Shown here in pieces: positions 1 to 5,987 of a stretch of 8,083 bases of DNA. Origin of the DNA: an uncultured Selenomonas sp. (GTDB taxonomy: Bacteria; Bacillota; Negativicutes; Selenomonadales; Selenomonadaceae); assembly GCA_937915915.1 (NCBI GenBank), contig CALGGN010000187.1, positions 1-8,083 of the forward strand, written 5' to 3'. The stretch's first letter is position 1, and each line of letters begins with the position of its first letter. The position numbers were made by a program, and so were the translations under genes. Below the pieces are notes generated by a model. It was not told the origin of the DNA. It saw nothing but the letters and a program-made list of their open reading frames with translations, and searched no databases.

Positions 1-234
1 ACGAGGAAAATTTCTGACAGATTGGATAGATGTTTTGGATCGTATGCTTTGATAGACATAAGAATTTCTGATGGGAGGCAGATATCATGAGCAAGGCTTT
101 CGCATGAAAGATGGACGTTATGGGGATATTTGTCCCTATTATCATTTGCTTTGATGTGGAGAGCATACCCGTTTTGATAGGATTTGGCGGCAGATTGTCG
201 GACACATAGCGGGCACATAGCGGGCATTGTCCAC
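1..234. other. Left-edge region without a convincing gene
   Basis: I see no supportable complete gene here. A short frame on the plus strand (bases 2-52, ending RGKFLTDWIDVLDRML then TGA) reads like the C-terminus of a protein that begins outside the window, but 16 residues are too few to identify it. A good ribosome binding site (GGGAGG, 74-79) precedes an ATG at 87 that opens only a 6-codon frame (MSKAFA, TGA). An 11-base unit, CACATAGCGGG, is repeated twice in tandem at 203-224, just beyond the stop of the minus-strand activase. No clear terminator for that activase is visible. Confidence 0.5.
2..52 (+). CDS. Possible 3' end of an unidentified gene (partial)
   Basis: This is an open frame from the window edge to TGA at 50-52, ending in ...WIDVLDRML. 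Codon choice and residue mix are plausible for a real C-terminus, and it would converge on the minus-strand activase. The stretch is so short that chance is a fair alternative, and the product cannot be named. Confidence 0.2.
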   Translation, partial: RGKFLTDWIDVLDRML

Positions 235-1161
235 TCAAAAGAAGGCCTCCACTCCATTCGCAAGAAACACCTGACGAAAATCCTGCAAGTCTTCCGGGTG
301 AAGCGCTTCAGCGTGGGCGAAGGCATATTCTTTTCCCAGCATTCGATACTTGTTCTCGCCAAATTGATGGAAGGGCAAAAGCTGTACACGCCCGGCACCG
401 CCCTCCCGGAGCCGCCGGACAAAGCCTGCTGCATCCTCTGCGCTGTCGTTGTAGCCGGGGATGACGGGGAGCCTTGGCAGAACCTCCTTGCCCTGCTCGA
501 TGGCAAACTTCATATTGGCAAGGATCACCGCATTGGATACGCCGGTCGCCTCGAGATGTTTTTCTTTATCCCAATGCTTGATGTCAAAGAGCAAAAGGTC
601 TACGTATGGGAGAAGCCGCCCAAACACCGTCGGAGAGGCAAAACCTGTTGTCTCAATGGCCGTATGGACATTTCGTTCCTTCAATGCTCTTAGCAGCGCG
701 ATCGCAAAATCCGGCTGCATGGCGGCCTCGCCGCCGGACAATGTCACGCCGCCGCCGCTTTCCTCATAGAACGCCTCGTCCTGCATGACAACACGCACAA
801 TTTCATCGACGCTTTTTCGTTCCCCCTCCGCTTTCAAGGCGTGAGCGGGGCATTTTTCTATGCAGATTCCGCGCTCGGAGCAAATACCGCTGCCACAGCA
901 GCGACGGTGGTCAATGACAATGCCGCTTGCACCGTCTTGAATTGCCATGCTGGGGCAGGTCTTCACGCAGGTGCGGCAGCCAATGCATTTCTTGCTGTCC
1001 CACAGGATCTGCAGGCGCGGTTCTTGACTCTCCGGGTTGGCGCACCAAGCGCATTTCAAGGGGCATCCCTTGAAGAAAACCACAGTGCGGATGCCCGGTC
1101 CATCATTGATGCTGAACTTTTGGATATTGAAAATCATTCCATACGCTTCCGTTTTTTTCAT
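235..1161 (-). CDS. Glycyl-radical enzyme activating protein (radical SAM, YbiY/PflC type)
   Basis: This radical-SAM activase uses a [4Fe-4S] cluster and S-adenosylmethionine to place the stable glycyl radical on its partner, here almost certainly the enzyme encoded divergently at 1381-3795. With the ATG at 1161 it has 308 residues, the length I recall for E. coli YbiY. The radical-SAM motif CPLKCAWC gives Cys33, Cys37 and Cys40. A ferredoxin-like insert follows: CIGCRTCVKTCP (Cys59, 62, 65, 69), then a second cysteine set with unusual spacing (Cys88, 89, 94, 100, 104). The SAM-binding SGGE motif is at 142-145. I chose 1161 over the ATG at 1170 because AGGAGA (1171-1176) lies 9 bases from the former and touches the latter. 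It has its own promoter and probably acts anaerobically in the cytoplasm. The general family is certain; the exact partner is inferred from the neighbourhood. Confidence 0.95.
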   Translation of the reverse strand: MKKTEAYGMIFNIQKFSINDGPGIRTVVFFKGCPLKCAWCANPESQEPRLQILWDSKKCIGCRTCVKTCPSMAIQDGASGIVIDHRRCCGSGICSERGICIEKCPAHALKAEGERKSVDEIVRVVMQDEAFYEESGGGVTLSGGEAAMQPDFAIALLRALKERNVHTAIETTGFASPTVFGRLLPYVDLLLFDIKHWDKEKHLEATGVSNAVILANMKFAIEQGKEVLPRLPVIPGYNDSAEDAAGFVRRLREGGAGRVQLLPFHQFGENKYRMLGKEYAFAHAEALHPEDLQDFRQVFLANGVEAFF

Positions 1162-1170
1162 AGCAATCAT

Positions 1171-1176
1171 TCTCCT
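1171..1176 (-). promoter_or_regulatory. Ribosome binding site that sets the activase start
   Basis: On the minus strand AGGAGA is directly followed by one ATG (1170) and has a second in-frame ATG 9 bases away (1161). The normal spacing favours 1161, so the protein likely begins MKKTEAYG rather than MIAMKKTEAYG. Confidence 0.7.
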
Positions 1177-1205
1177 GTTCGTTTTCCCAGACTTTCATGG
1201 AATGA

Positions 1206-1234
1206 ATTGTAGCATGGGAAGGATGATTTGTAAA
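1206..1234 (-). promoter_or_regulatory. Sigma-70 promoter for the activase gene
   Basis: Reading the minus strand, a -35 box TTTACA (1234-1229) and a -10 box TACAAT (1211-1206) are separated by 17 bases. TGC immediately before the -10 gives an extended -10 (TGn). Transcription would start near 1199, leaving a leader of about 38 bases before the ATG at 1161. It is divergent from the promoter at 1304-1332. Confidence 0.7.
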
Positions 1235-1303
1235 TACATTTGCTTTTTACAAAGCTAAATAAACTACGAACGAAATATTTTTTACTTTATTCAAAACAAA
1301 TTC

Positions 1304-1332
1304 TTGACATTCTGTTACGAATGATTTATCAT
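1304..1332 (+). promoter_or_regulatory. Sigma-70 promoter for the glycyl-radical enzyme gene
   Basis: A perfect -35 TTGACA (1304-1309) and a -10 TATCAT (1327-1332, 5 of 6 matches) lie 17 bases apart. The start point would be near 1339, with a leader of about 40 bases to the ATG at 1381. The 70 bases between this and the divergent activase promoter are AT-rich and carry the TACGAACGAAAT motif, a plausible place for a regulator to act on both genes. Confidence 0.8.
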
Positions 1333-1380
1333 ATACTTACATTCAGAACAGGAGCGTACATTATCGAAAGGAAGATGGTT

Positions 1381-3795
1381 ATGGAAAACAAGGAACATTT
1401 CGGAGCACTGACCGAACGTATGCAGGCATTCCGTGAGGAGGTATTGGATGAGAAGCCCTATATTGACGCAGAGCGTGCCTTGCTCGCCACAGAAGCCTAC
1501 GAGCAGAATAAGAATCAGCCGAAGGTGATGCAGCGGGCACTCATGCTCAAGAATATCTTAGCAAATATGTCCGTCTATATTGAGGACAGGACGCTCATTG
1601 CCGGAAATCAGGCGACGAAGAACTGCAATGCCCCGATTTTCCCGGAGTATACGATGAAATTCGTCATGGACGAACTGGACAAGTTCGAGAAGCGGGACGG
1701 GGATGTGTTCTATATCACTGAGGAAACGAAGGAGCAGCTTCGCTCCATCGCCCCATTCTGGGAGAACAACAATCTCCGCGCCAAAGGGGAGGCGCTTCTC
1801 CCCGATGAAGTCAGCGTCTTCATGGAAACGGGCGTATTTGGCATGGAGGGCAAGTTGAACGCCGGGGACGCCCATCTCGCTGTCAACTACGGAAAGATGC
1901 TGTCCGAGGGACTTATAGGTTACGAACAGCGTACCCGCGATCTGAAAGCCTCTCTTGACCTCACCGATCCGGCCAGCATTGACAAATATGTTTTTTACAA
2001 GGCTGTACTCATTGTCATTGGCGCCGTGCGGCAGTTTGCCGCACGCTATGCCAAACTGGCCGAGAATCTTGCCGCCAAGGAGCCGGATGCCAAACGCAAG
2101 GCAGAACTTCTTGAAATGGCAAGGATCTGCGCCAAGGTTCCCTATGAGCCGGCGGAAAGTTTTCGTGAGGCAGTGCAGGCTGTCTGGTTCATCCAGCTGA
2201 TCCTGCAAATCGAATCCAACGGGCATTCCCTCTCTTATGGGCGTTTTGACCAGTATATGTTCCCCTATTACAAAAAGGATATGGATGCGGGCAAAATCGC
2301 CCAAGAAGAAGCCTTGGAGCTTTTGACCTGCCTCTGGATCAAGACGCTCACCGTGAACAAGATCCGTTCTCAGGCACATACCCTGAGTTCTGCCGGAAGC
2401 CCCATGTACCAGAATGTCACCATCGGAGGACAGACCACAGATAAAAAAGATGCTGTCAACGACCTGTCCTTCCTGGTCTTGAAATCCGTGGCGCAGACGC
2501 GGCTCACTCAGCCCAACCTTACGGTGCGCTACCACAAGAACCTCAACAAGGCTTTCTTTGATGAATGCGTTGAGGTTATGAAGCTGGGCTTCGGTATGCC
2601 TGCCCTGAACAATGATGAGATTATCATTCCCTCTTTTATCCGGTGGGGCGTGAAAGAGGAGGATGCATACAACTACAGCGCTATCGGCTGCGTGGAAACG
2701 GCAGTACCGGGCAAGTGGGGCTACCGCTGCACGGGCATGAGCTATATCAACTTTCCCCGCGTTCTCCTGTGCGCCATGAATAACGGTGTGGATATGACCA
2801 GCGGCAAGCGGTTCACCAAGGGCCATGGATATTTCAAGGACATGGAATCCTATGAGGAGCTTTTGTCCGCTTGGGACAAGACGGTGCGGGAAATGACCCG
2901 TTACAGCGTCATCGTGGAGAATGCCATTGACAAGGCATCCGAGCGCGATGTACCGGATATCCTCTGCTCGGCGCTCACCGATGATTGCATCGGGCGCGGC
3001 AAGACAATCAAGGAAGGCGGCGCAGTCTATGACTTTATCTCCGGCCTCCAGGTAGGCATTGCGAACATGGCCGACTCCCTTGCCGCCATCAAGAAGCTGG
3101 TCTTTGAGGAAAAGAAGCTAACGACTGGAGAGCTTTGGGATGCGATTCTTGACGATTTTCAATCCCCGGAAAGCAAGCGCATCCAAGATATGCTGATCCA
3201 TGAGGCTCCGAAATACGGCAACGATGATGATTATGTGGACAATCTCGTAGTGGAAGCCTATGATTCCTATCTGGATGAAATCAAGAAGTATCCGAACACC
3301 CGTTATCAGCGCGGCCCCATCGGCGGCATCCGCTACGGAGGTACTTCTTCCATCTCGGCCAACGTGGGCCAGGGCGTCGGTACGATGGCGACACCGGACG
3401 GCAGGCACGCTCATGAGCCGTTGGCCGAAGGCTGTTCGCCAGCCCATAACGCAGACAAGAACGGTCCCACGGCAGTCTTCAAGTCCGTCGCCAAGCTCCC
3501 CACGGAGAAGATCACCGGGGGCGTGCTGCTGAACCAGAAGATGACGCCGCAGATATTGGCAAAGGAAGAAAACAAGCAGAAGCTGGAAATGCTCATCGCG
3601 ACGTTCTTCAACCGTCTGCATGGGTATCATGTGCAATATAACATCGTATCCCGTGAGACTTTGCTGGATGCACAGGCACATCCCGAAAAGCACAAGGATC
3701 TGATCGTGAGAGTCGCAGGCTACAGCGCATTCTTCAATGTTCTGTCCAAAGCCACGCAGGACGATATCATAGGTCGCACGGAGCAAGCACTGTAA
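1381..3795 (+). CDS. Glycyl-radical enzyme, YbiW/PflD family (predicted 1,5-anhydrohexitol-6-phosphate ring-opening lyase)
   Basis: This is a large glycyl-radical enzyme of 804 residues. The PFL-like barrel fills most of the protein. The active-site cysteine is Cys437 in AIGCVETAVPG, with Glu439 in the CxE arrangement of dehydratase/C-O lyase-type enzymes. It lacks the Cys-Cys pair of true pyruvate formate-lyase. The radical loop RVAGYSAFF has its glycine at 780, 24 residues from the end. The start is ATG 1381, behind AGGAAG (1369-1374); an in-frame ATG at 1375 is too close to that site, and the open frame back to 1240 crosses the promoter. The partners (divergent activase, Fsa aldolase, DeoR regulator) match E. 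coli YbiW and PflD. Those enzymes open 1,5-anhydroglucitol or 1,5-anhydromannitol 6-phosphate to 1-deoxy-fructose 6-phosphate. The length is closer to YbiW (about 810). The substrate is inferred from family and context; another C-O or C-N lyase of the superfamily remains possible. Confidence 0.93.
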   Translation: MENKEHFGALTERMQAFREEVLDEKPYIDAERALLATEAYEQNKNQPKVMQRALMLKNILANMSVYIEDRTLIAGNQATKNCNAPIFPEYTMKFVMDELDKFEKRDGDVFYITEETKEQLRSIAPFWENNNLRAKGEALLPDEVSVFMETGVFGMEGKLNAGDAHLAVNYGKMLSEGLIGYEQRTRDLKASLDLTDPASIDKYVFYKAVLIVIGAVRQFAARYAKLAENLAAKEPDAKRKAELLEMARICAKVPYEPAESFREAVQAVWFIQLILQIESNGHSLSYGRFDQYMFPYYKKDMDAGKIAQEEALELLTCLWIKTLTVNKIRSQAHTLSSAGSPMYQNVTIGGQTTDKKDAVNDLSFLVLKSVAQTRLTQPNLTVRYHKNLNKAFFDECVEVMKLGFGMPALNNDEIIIPSFIRWGVKEEDAYNYSAIGCVETAVPGKWGYRCTGMSYINFPRVLLCAMNNGVDMTSGKRFTKGHGYFKDMESYEELLSAWDKTVREMTRYSVIVENAIDKASERDVPDILCSALTDDCIGRGKTIKEGGAVYDFISGLQVGIANMADSLAAIKKLVFEEKKLTTGELWDAILDDFQSPESKRIQDMLIHEAPKYGNDDDYVDNLVVEAYDSYLDEIKKYPNTRYQRGPIGGIRYGGTSSISANVGQGVGTMATPDGRHAHEPLAEGCSPAHNADKNGPTAVFKSVAKLPTEKITGGVLLNQKMTPQILAKEENKQKLEMLIATFFNRLHGYHVQYNIVSRETLLDAQAHPEKHKDLIVRVAGYSAFFNVLSKATQDDIIGRTEQAL

Positions 3796-3954
3796 GGAAC
3801 TGTGAAGAAATAAATTTTACAGAGTCACGCAGGACAAATTCGCCAAGACAAGGAAGGGAAAACGAAGTCGTAGCAGAGCTACGTCGAGTTTTTCCTGACG
3901 CAGTATTGGCGGATTTGGACAAGCGAAATGTAAAAGTTATTTATGAACAGTTCC
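3796..3954. repeat. Palindromic MITE-like element between the lyase and aldolase genes
   Basis: The two ends are inverted repeats: GGAACTGT then AAATAA and TTTTACA on the left match the reverse complement of the right end, with few mismatches over 26 bases. Further in, AAATTCGCCAA pairs with TTGGCGGATTT. The centre is a perfect hairpin, CGTAGC-AGA-GCTACG (3869-3883), within a base of the midpoint. The whole 159 bp is thus a near-complete imperfect palindrome without coding capacity. It is flanked by TAA on both sides (3793-3795 and 3955-3957), which would be a 3-base target duplication; the left TAA is the stop codon of the lyase gene. TIRs starting GG and a TA-containing target fit IS5-like transposases, but that link is a guess. 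Confidence 0.8.
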
Positions 3955-3987
3955 TAAGTGCAGTCAGGTTTTTATCTGCATGATTTT

Positions 3988-3994
3988 AGGGAGG
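3988..3994 (+). promoter_or_regulatory. Ribosome binding site that sets the aldolase start
   Basis: AGGGAGG lies 8 bases before ATG 4003. The frame is open back to 3958, but the upstream ATG there has no such site and the family begins with the MKL-type strand, so 4003 is the start. Confidence 0.85.
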
Positions 3995-4002
3995 AATACA
4001 CG

Positions 4003-4680
4003 ATGAAACTCATTATTGACGATGCCCATATTGACCAGATCAAGGAAATCTACGAATTCTATCCGGTGGATGGCGTAACGACGAATCCCACGATTCTCGC
4101 CAAGAGCGGTCGGCAGCCTTATGAGGTACTGAAGGAGATTCGCGAGTATATCGGCGCAGAGGCAGAACTGCATGTGCAGGTCATCGCACGGAAGGCGGAA
4201 GGCATGGTGGAGGATGCGCAGCGCATCCGCAAGGAATTGGGTGCGAACACCTATGTGAAGATCCCCTCCGTTCCCGAGGGCTTCAAGGCCATGAAGATGC
4301 TCCATGAGGAGGGCGTGAATATCACGGCCACTGCCATCTATACACCGATGCAGGCGTTCCTTGCGGCAAAGTCGGGCGCGGCTTATGCGGCGCCCTATAT
4401 CAACCGCATTGACAACATGGGCTACAACGGCGTGCAGGTTGCCCGGAATATTCACGATATTTTCCGCAACAATGGTCTGAAAACGGAGGTTCTTGCAGCC
4501 AGCTTCAAGAATTCACAGCAGCTCTTGGAGCTTTGCGAGTATGGCGTGGGAGCATCCACCGTTTCGCCGGATGTCATTTTTGCCTTGGTGAAGAACAAGG
4601 CCATCACTTCTGCCGTGGATGATTTCATTGCCGATTTTGAGAAACTGGTAGGAGCCGGCAAGACGATGAAGGATTGCTGA
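4003..4680 (+). CDS. fsa: Fructose-6-phosphate aldolase / transaldolase-like protein
   Basis: This class I aldolase of the small transaldolase (FSA/TalC) family has 225 residues, against about 220 in E. coli FsaA. It forms a Schiff base through Lys86 in TYVKIP. The other known active-site positions are present with a one-residue offset after about position 80: Asp6, TTNP (26-29), Gln59, Thr110, Tyr132, Arg135 and Ser167. FsaA and FsaB cleave fructose 6-phosphate or 1-deoxy-fructose 6-phosphate to glyceraldehyde 3-phosphate plus dihydroxyacetone or hydroxyacetone. Next to a YbiW/PflD-type lyase, 1-deoxy-fructose 6-phosphate is the likely natural substrate. It is probably co-transcribed with the lyase through the palindromic element at 3796-3954, and transcription ends at the terminator at 4707-4742. 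It is a cytoplasmic enzyme. A role as true transaldolase cannot be excluded from sequence alone, but the small size and residues favour FSA. Confidence 0.92.
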   Translation: MKLIIDDAHIDQIKEIYEFYPVDGVTTNPTILAKSGRQPYEVLKEIREYIGAEAELHVQVIARKAEGMVEDAQRIRKELGANTYVKIPSVPEGFKAMKMLHEEGVNITATAIYTPMQAFLAAKSGAAYAAPYINRIDNMGYNGVQVARNIHDIFRNNGLKTEVLAASFKNSQQLLELCEYGVGASTVSPDVIFALVKNKAITSAVDDFIADFEKLVGAGKTMKDC

Positions 4681-4706
4681 TTGAAAAAGTCATGCCACTA
4701 AAATAG

Positions 4707-4742
4707 AAAATCCCCTGCCCGGTTGAATCGGCAGGGGATTTT
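4707..4742 (+). terminator. Rho-independent terminator after the aldolase gene
   Basis: A perfect 13-bp stem, AAAATCCCCTGCC (4707-4719) with GGCAGGGGATTTT (4730-4742), closes a 10-base loop. The A-run and T-run are part of the stem, so it can work in both directions, although only the plus strand carries a gene ending here. It separates the lyase/aldolase transcript from the regulator gene. Confidence 0.9.
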
Positions 4743-4761
4743 CATACGAAAACATTTTCTT

Positions 4762-4788
4762 TTGCTTTGATAAAAATTATGCTATAAT
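4762..4788 (+). promoter_or_regulatory. Extended -10 promoter for the DeoR-family regulator
   Basis: A consensus TATAAT (4783-4788) is preceded by TGC, giving an extended -10. The -35 side is weak (TTGCTT at 4762-4767 with a short spacer), as is common for extended -10 promoters. A TACGAA motif lies about 15 bases upstream at 4745-4750, similar to those in the 1265-1321 region. Confidence 0.7.
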
Positions 4789-4815
4789 GATAAAAAAAGC
4801 AAAGGATGATGTGCG

Positions 4816-5562
4816 ATGCATGCCAGACTTTCAAGGATATTGGAGATCATGGCTCAGAAGAAACGGGCTGCAGTGGCGGAATTGGCTGAAACGCTAAAGG
4901 TTTCCGAGGTAACGATGCGCAAGGACTTGTCACAACTGGAAGCGAAAGGTCTCTTGAAGCGTGAGCATGGCTACGCCTTGCTCACGGAAAGCGATGATAT
5001 AGGAAATCGGCTTTCCATTCACTATGACATCAAGCGGCGCATTGCACAAGAAGCCGCAAATTCTGTCAGCGATGGCGAAACGGTTATGATCGAGTCCGGA
5101 TCTACCTGCGCGTTATTGGCAGAGACTCTGCTCACTGAGCGCAAGGACATCACCATCATCACCAATTCTGTTTTTATCGCCACCTTTGTGCGGGAGAAAC
5201 CGAATGCGCATGTTATTTTGCTGGGGGGAGAATTCCAAGTGGATTCGCAAGTGATGGTCGGACCCTTGGTACGCAAATGTGCAGAGGAATTTTATGTAGG
5301 GAAATTGTTTGTCGGAACCGATGGCTTCAGCGATGCCGGTGTCATGTCTGGTGACCTCATGCGGGCTGAAGCGGTTCGTGGCATGGCAAAGAGTGCCAAA
5401 CAGGTTATCGTGCTGACAGAGTCTGAGAAATTCTCAAAATTAGGCGTAGTGGCGTTGCTGCCCTATCATGAAATCCATGCCATATATACCGATAACAACA
5501 TACCGGCAGATAGGAAGGACAGCTTGCAACAGAAGGGGATTCGCATCTACACGGGAGACTGA
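4816..5562 (+). CDS. DeoR/GlpR-family transcriptional regulator
   Basis: This 248-residue protein is the usual family length. Residues 1-57 form the DeoR-type winged helix-turn-helix, with the recognition region VSEVTMRKDLSQLEAKG and then LLKREHGYALL (most relatives have HGGA). Residues from about 73 form the phosphosugar-sensing domain: ESGST (93-97), TNS (116-118), GGEF (137-140), GTDG (167-170) and Lys205 in ESEKFSK. Family members are usually repressors released by a phosphorylated sugar intermediate. The start at 4816 has AAAGGA 9 bases upstream. Its position next to the lyase/aldolase genes suggests that it controls them, perhaps sensing an anhydrohexitol phosphate or deoxyfructose phosphate. 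It has its own promoter and lies beyond the terminator, so it is not in the same transcript. The effector and sites are inferred. Confidence 0.92.
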   Translation: MHARLSRILEIMAQKKRAAVAELAETLKVSEVTMRKDLSQLEAKGLLKREHGYALLTESDDIGNRLSIHYDIKRRIAQEAANSVSDGETVMIESGSTCALLAETLLTERKDITIITNSVFIATFVREKPNAHVILLGGEFQVDSQVMVGPLVRKCAEEFYVGKLFVGTDGFSDAGVMSGDLMRAEAVRGMAKSAKQVIVLTESEKFSKLGVVALLPYHEIHAIYTDNNIPADRKDSLQQKGIRIYTGD

Positions 5563-5596
5563 CAAAAAGGGCTTGTGAATCCCCTGGCGAAGGTGG

Positions 5597-5650
5597 TAGA
5601 AGCCGTAAATATTTACCAAACAAAATGGAGGTAAATATTTACGGCTTCTA
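5597..5650. repeat. Perfect 21-bp inverted repeat (hairpin)
   Basis: The left arm (5597-5617) begins TAGAAGCCG and ends in AATATTTACC. The right arm (5630-5650) is its exact reverse complement, and the loop is 12 bases. Each arm contains GTAAATATTTAC, itself a 12-base palindrome. It lies 34 bases after the regulator stop, so it may end that transcript, but no T-run follows on the plus strand. Its last bases overlap the left end of the next palindromic element at CTAG. Confidence 0.85.
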
Positions 5651-5814
5651 GTGTACTGACACGATGATTTTTGATATAAAAACGACGCCGAATATGTCGT
5701 CATATGCGCGACGGAGGAGGGAGGCATAGCGGTGGCTATGCCGACTGACGACAACAAAGCAGATGGCGACATAGGCGGTGACGTTTGTCGAAATATCATC
5801 GTGCCAGTGCACTA
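5649..5814. repeat. Second palindromic MITE-like element
   Basis: The left end TAGTGTACTGACACGATGAT matches the reverse complement of the right end (TAGTGCACTGGCACGATGAT) at 18 of 20 positions. Further in, ATATGTCG on the left pairs with CGACATAG on the right. The centre is a perfect hairpin GGCATAGC-GGTG-GCTATGCC (5723-5742), one base from the midpoint. CTAG occurs at both borders (5648-5651 and 5812-5815), which fits a CTAG or TA target duplication; the palindromic CTAG makes the exact ends ambiguous. There is no coding capacity. Size and plan match the element at 3796-3954, but the terminal sequences differ. Confidence 0.75.
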
Positions 5815-5895
5815 GCATATACAGCGTCCGAAAATAGGGGTAATCTCGTTTTGGTAATTTTTTTGCGCGCGAGTATAAAGCAATCTTTTTTGGGG

Positions 5896-5924
5896 TTGAC
5901 AGAATGAAAAAATCATTGTAATAT
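5896..5924 (+). promoter_or_regulatory. Sigma-70 promoter for cysK
   Basis: A perfect -35 TTGACA (5896-5901) and TAATAT (5919-5924) lie 17 bases apart. The start point would be near 5931, inside the dyad at 5925-5947. A second -10-like TATAAT at 5948-5953 has only a weak -35 partner (TAAACA, 18 bases away) and may be a secondary start. Confidence 0.75.
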
Positions 5925-5947
5925 AAACATATCGTTTTAATATGTTT
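5925..5947. promoter_or_regulatory. Operator-like dyad over the cysK start point
   Basis: AAACATAT (5925-5932) and ATATGTTT (5940-5947) form a perfect 8-bp inverted repeat with a 7-base centre. It directly follows the -10 box, so a bound repressor would block initiation. Cysteine synthase genes in Firmicutes are commonly controlled by sulfur-responsive repressors, but I cannot match this dyad to a named one. Confidence 0.45.
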
Positions 5948-5987
5948 TATAATTTGATGACTGAGATTGAGAAATGGAGGAGTTTTT

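Larger units (their letters stand above)
5563..5987. other. Gene-free gap with inverted repeats and the cysK control region
   Basis: This 425-base stretch lies between the DeoR regulator and cysK. From left to right it holds a perfect 21-bp inverted repeat (5597-5650), a palindromic MITE-like element (about 5649-5814), an AT-rich stretch with a T-run (5861-5868) and a GCGCGCGAG motif, and the cysK promoter, operator-like dyad and ribosome binding site. No open frame in it looks like a gene. No clear T-run-type terminator follows the regulator gene. Confidence 0.7.

Noticed and set aside
87..107. Six-codon frame MSKAFA behind a good ribosome binding site
   Set aside because: It is too short to support as a gene, and no attenuator or downstream gene on that strand gives it a leader-peptide role.
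1..162. Minus-strand frame open to the left edge from an ATG near 162
   Set aside because: It has no ribosome binding site and a composition unlike the neighbouring genes (many ATA and Ser/His/Cys codons). About 54 stop-free codons in AT-rich DNA is not strong evidence.
203..224. Tandem duplication of an 11-base unit
   Set aside because: Only two copies with no spacer pattern; too small for a CRISPR or iteron array and probably a slippage event.
1240..1380. Upstream extension of the glycyl-radical enzyme frame
   Set aside because: The extension runs through the TTGACA/TATCAT promoter and has no ribosome binding site; AGGAAG at 1369-1374 marks the ATG at 1381.
1558..2826. 422-codon open frame on the minus strand inside the glycyl-radical enzyme gene
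   Set aside because: It lies antisense to a clearly conserved enzyme with all its motifs; it has no family features, and long antisense frames are expected in such codon use.
3118..3786. 222-codon minus-strand frame over the end of the lyase gene
   Set aside because: It is antisense to the conserved glycyl-radical domain, with no recognisable protein character or ribosome binding site.
5534..5585. 9-bp inverted repeat AGGGGATTC / GAATCCCCT around the end of the regulator gene
   Set aside because: The arms are 34 bases apart, one lies within the coding region, and no T-run follows; chance pairing is likely.
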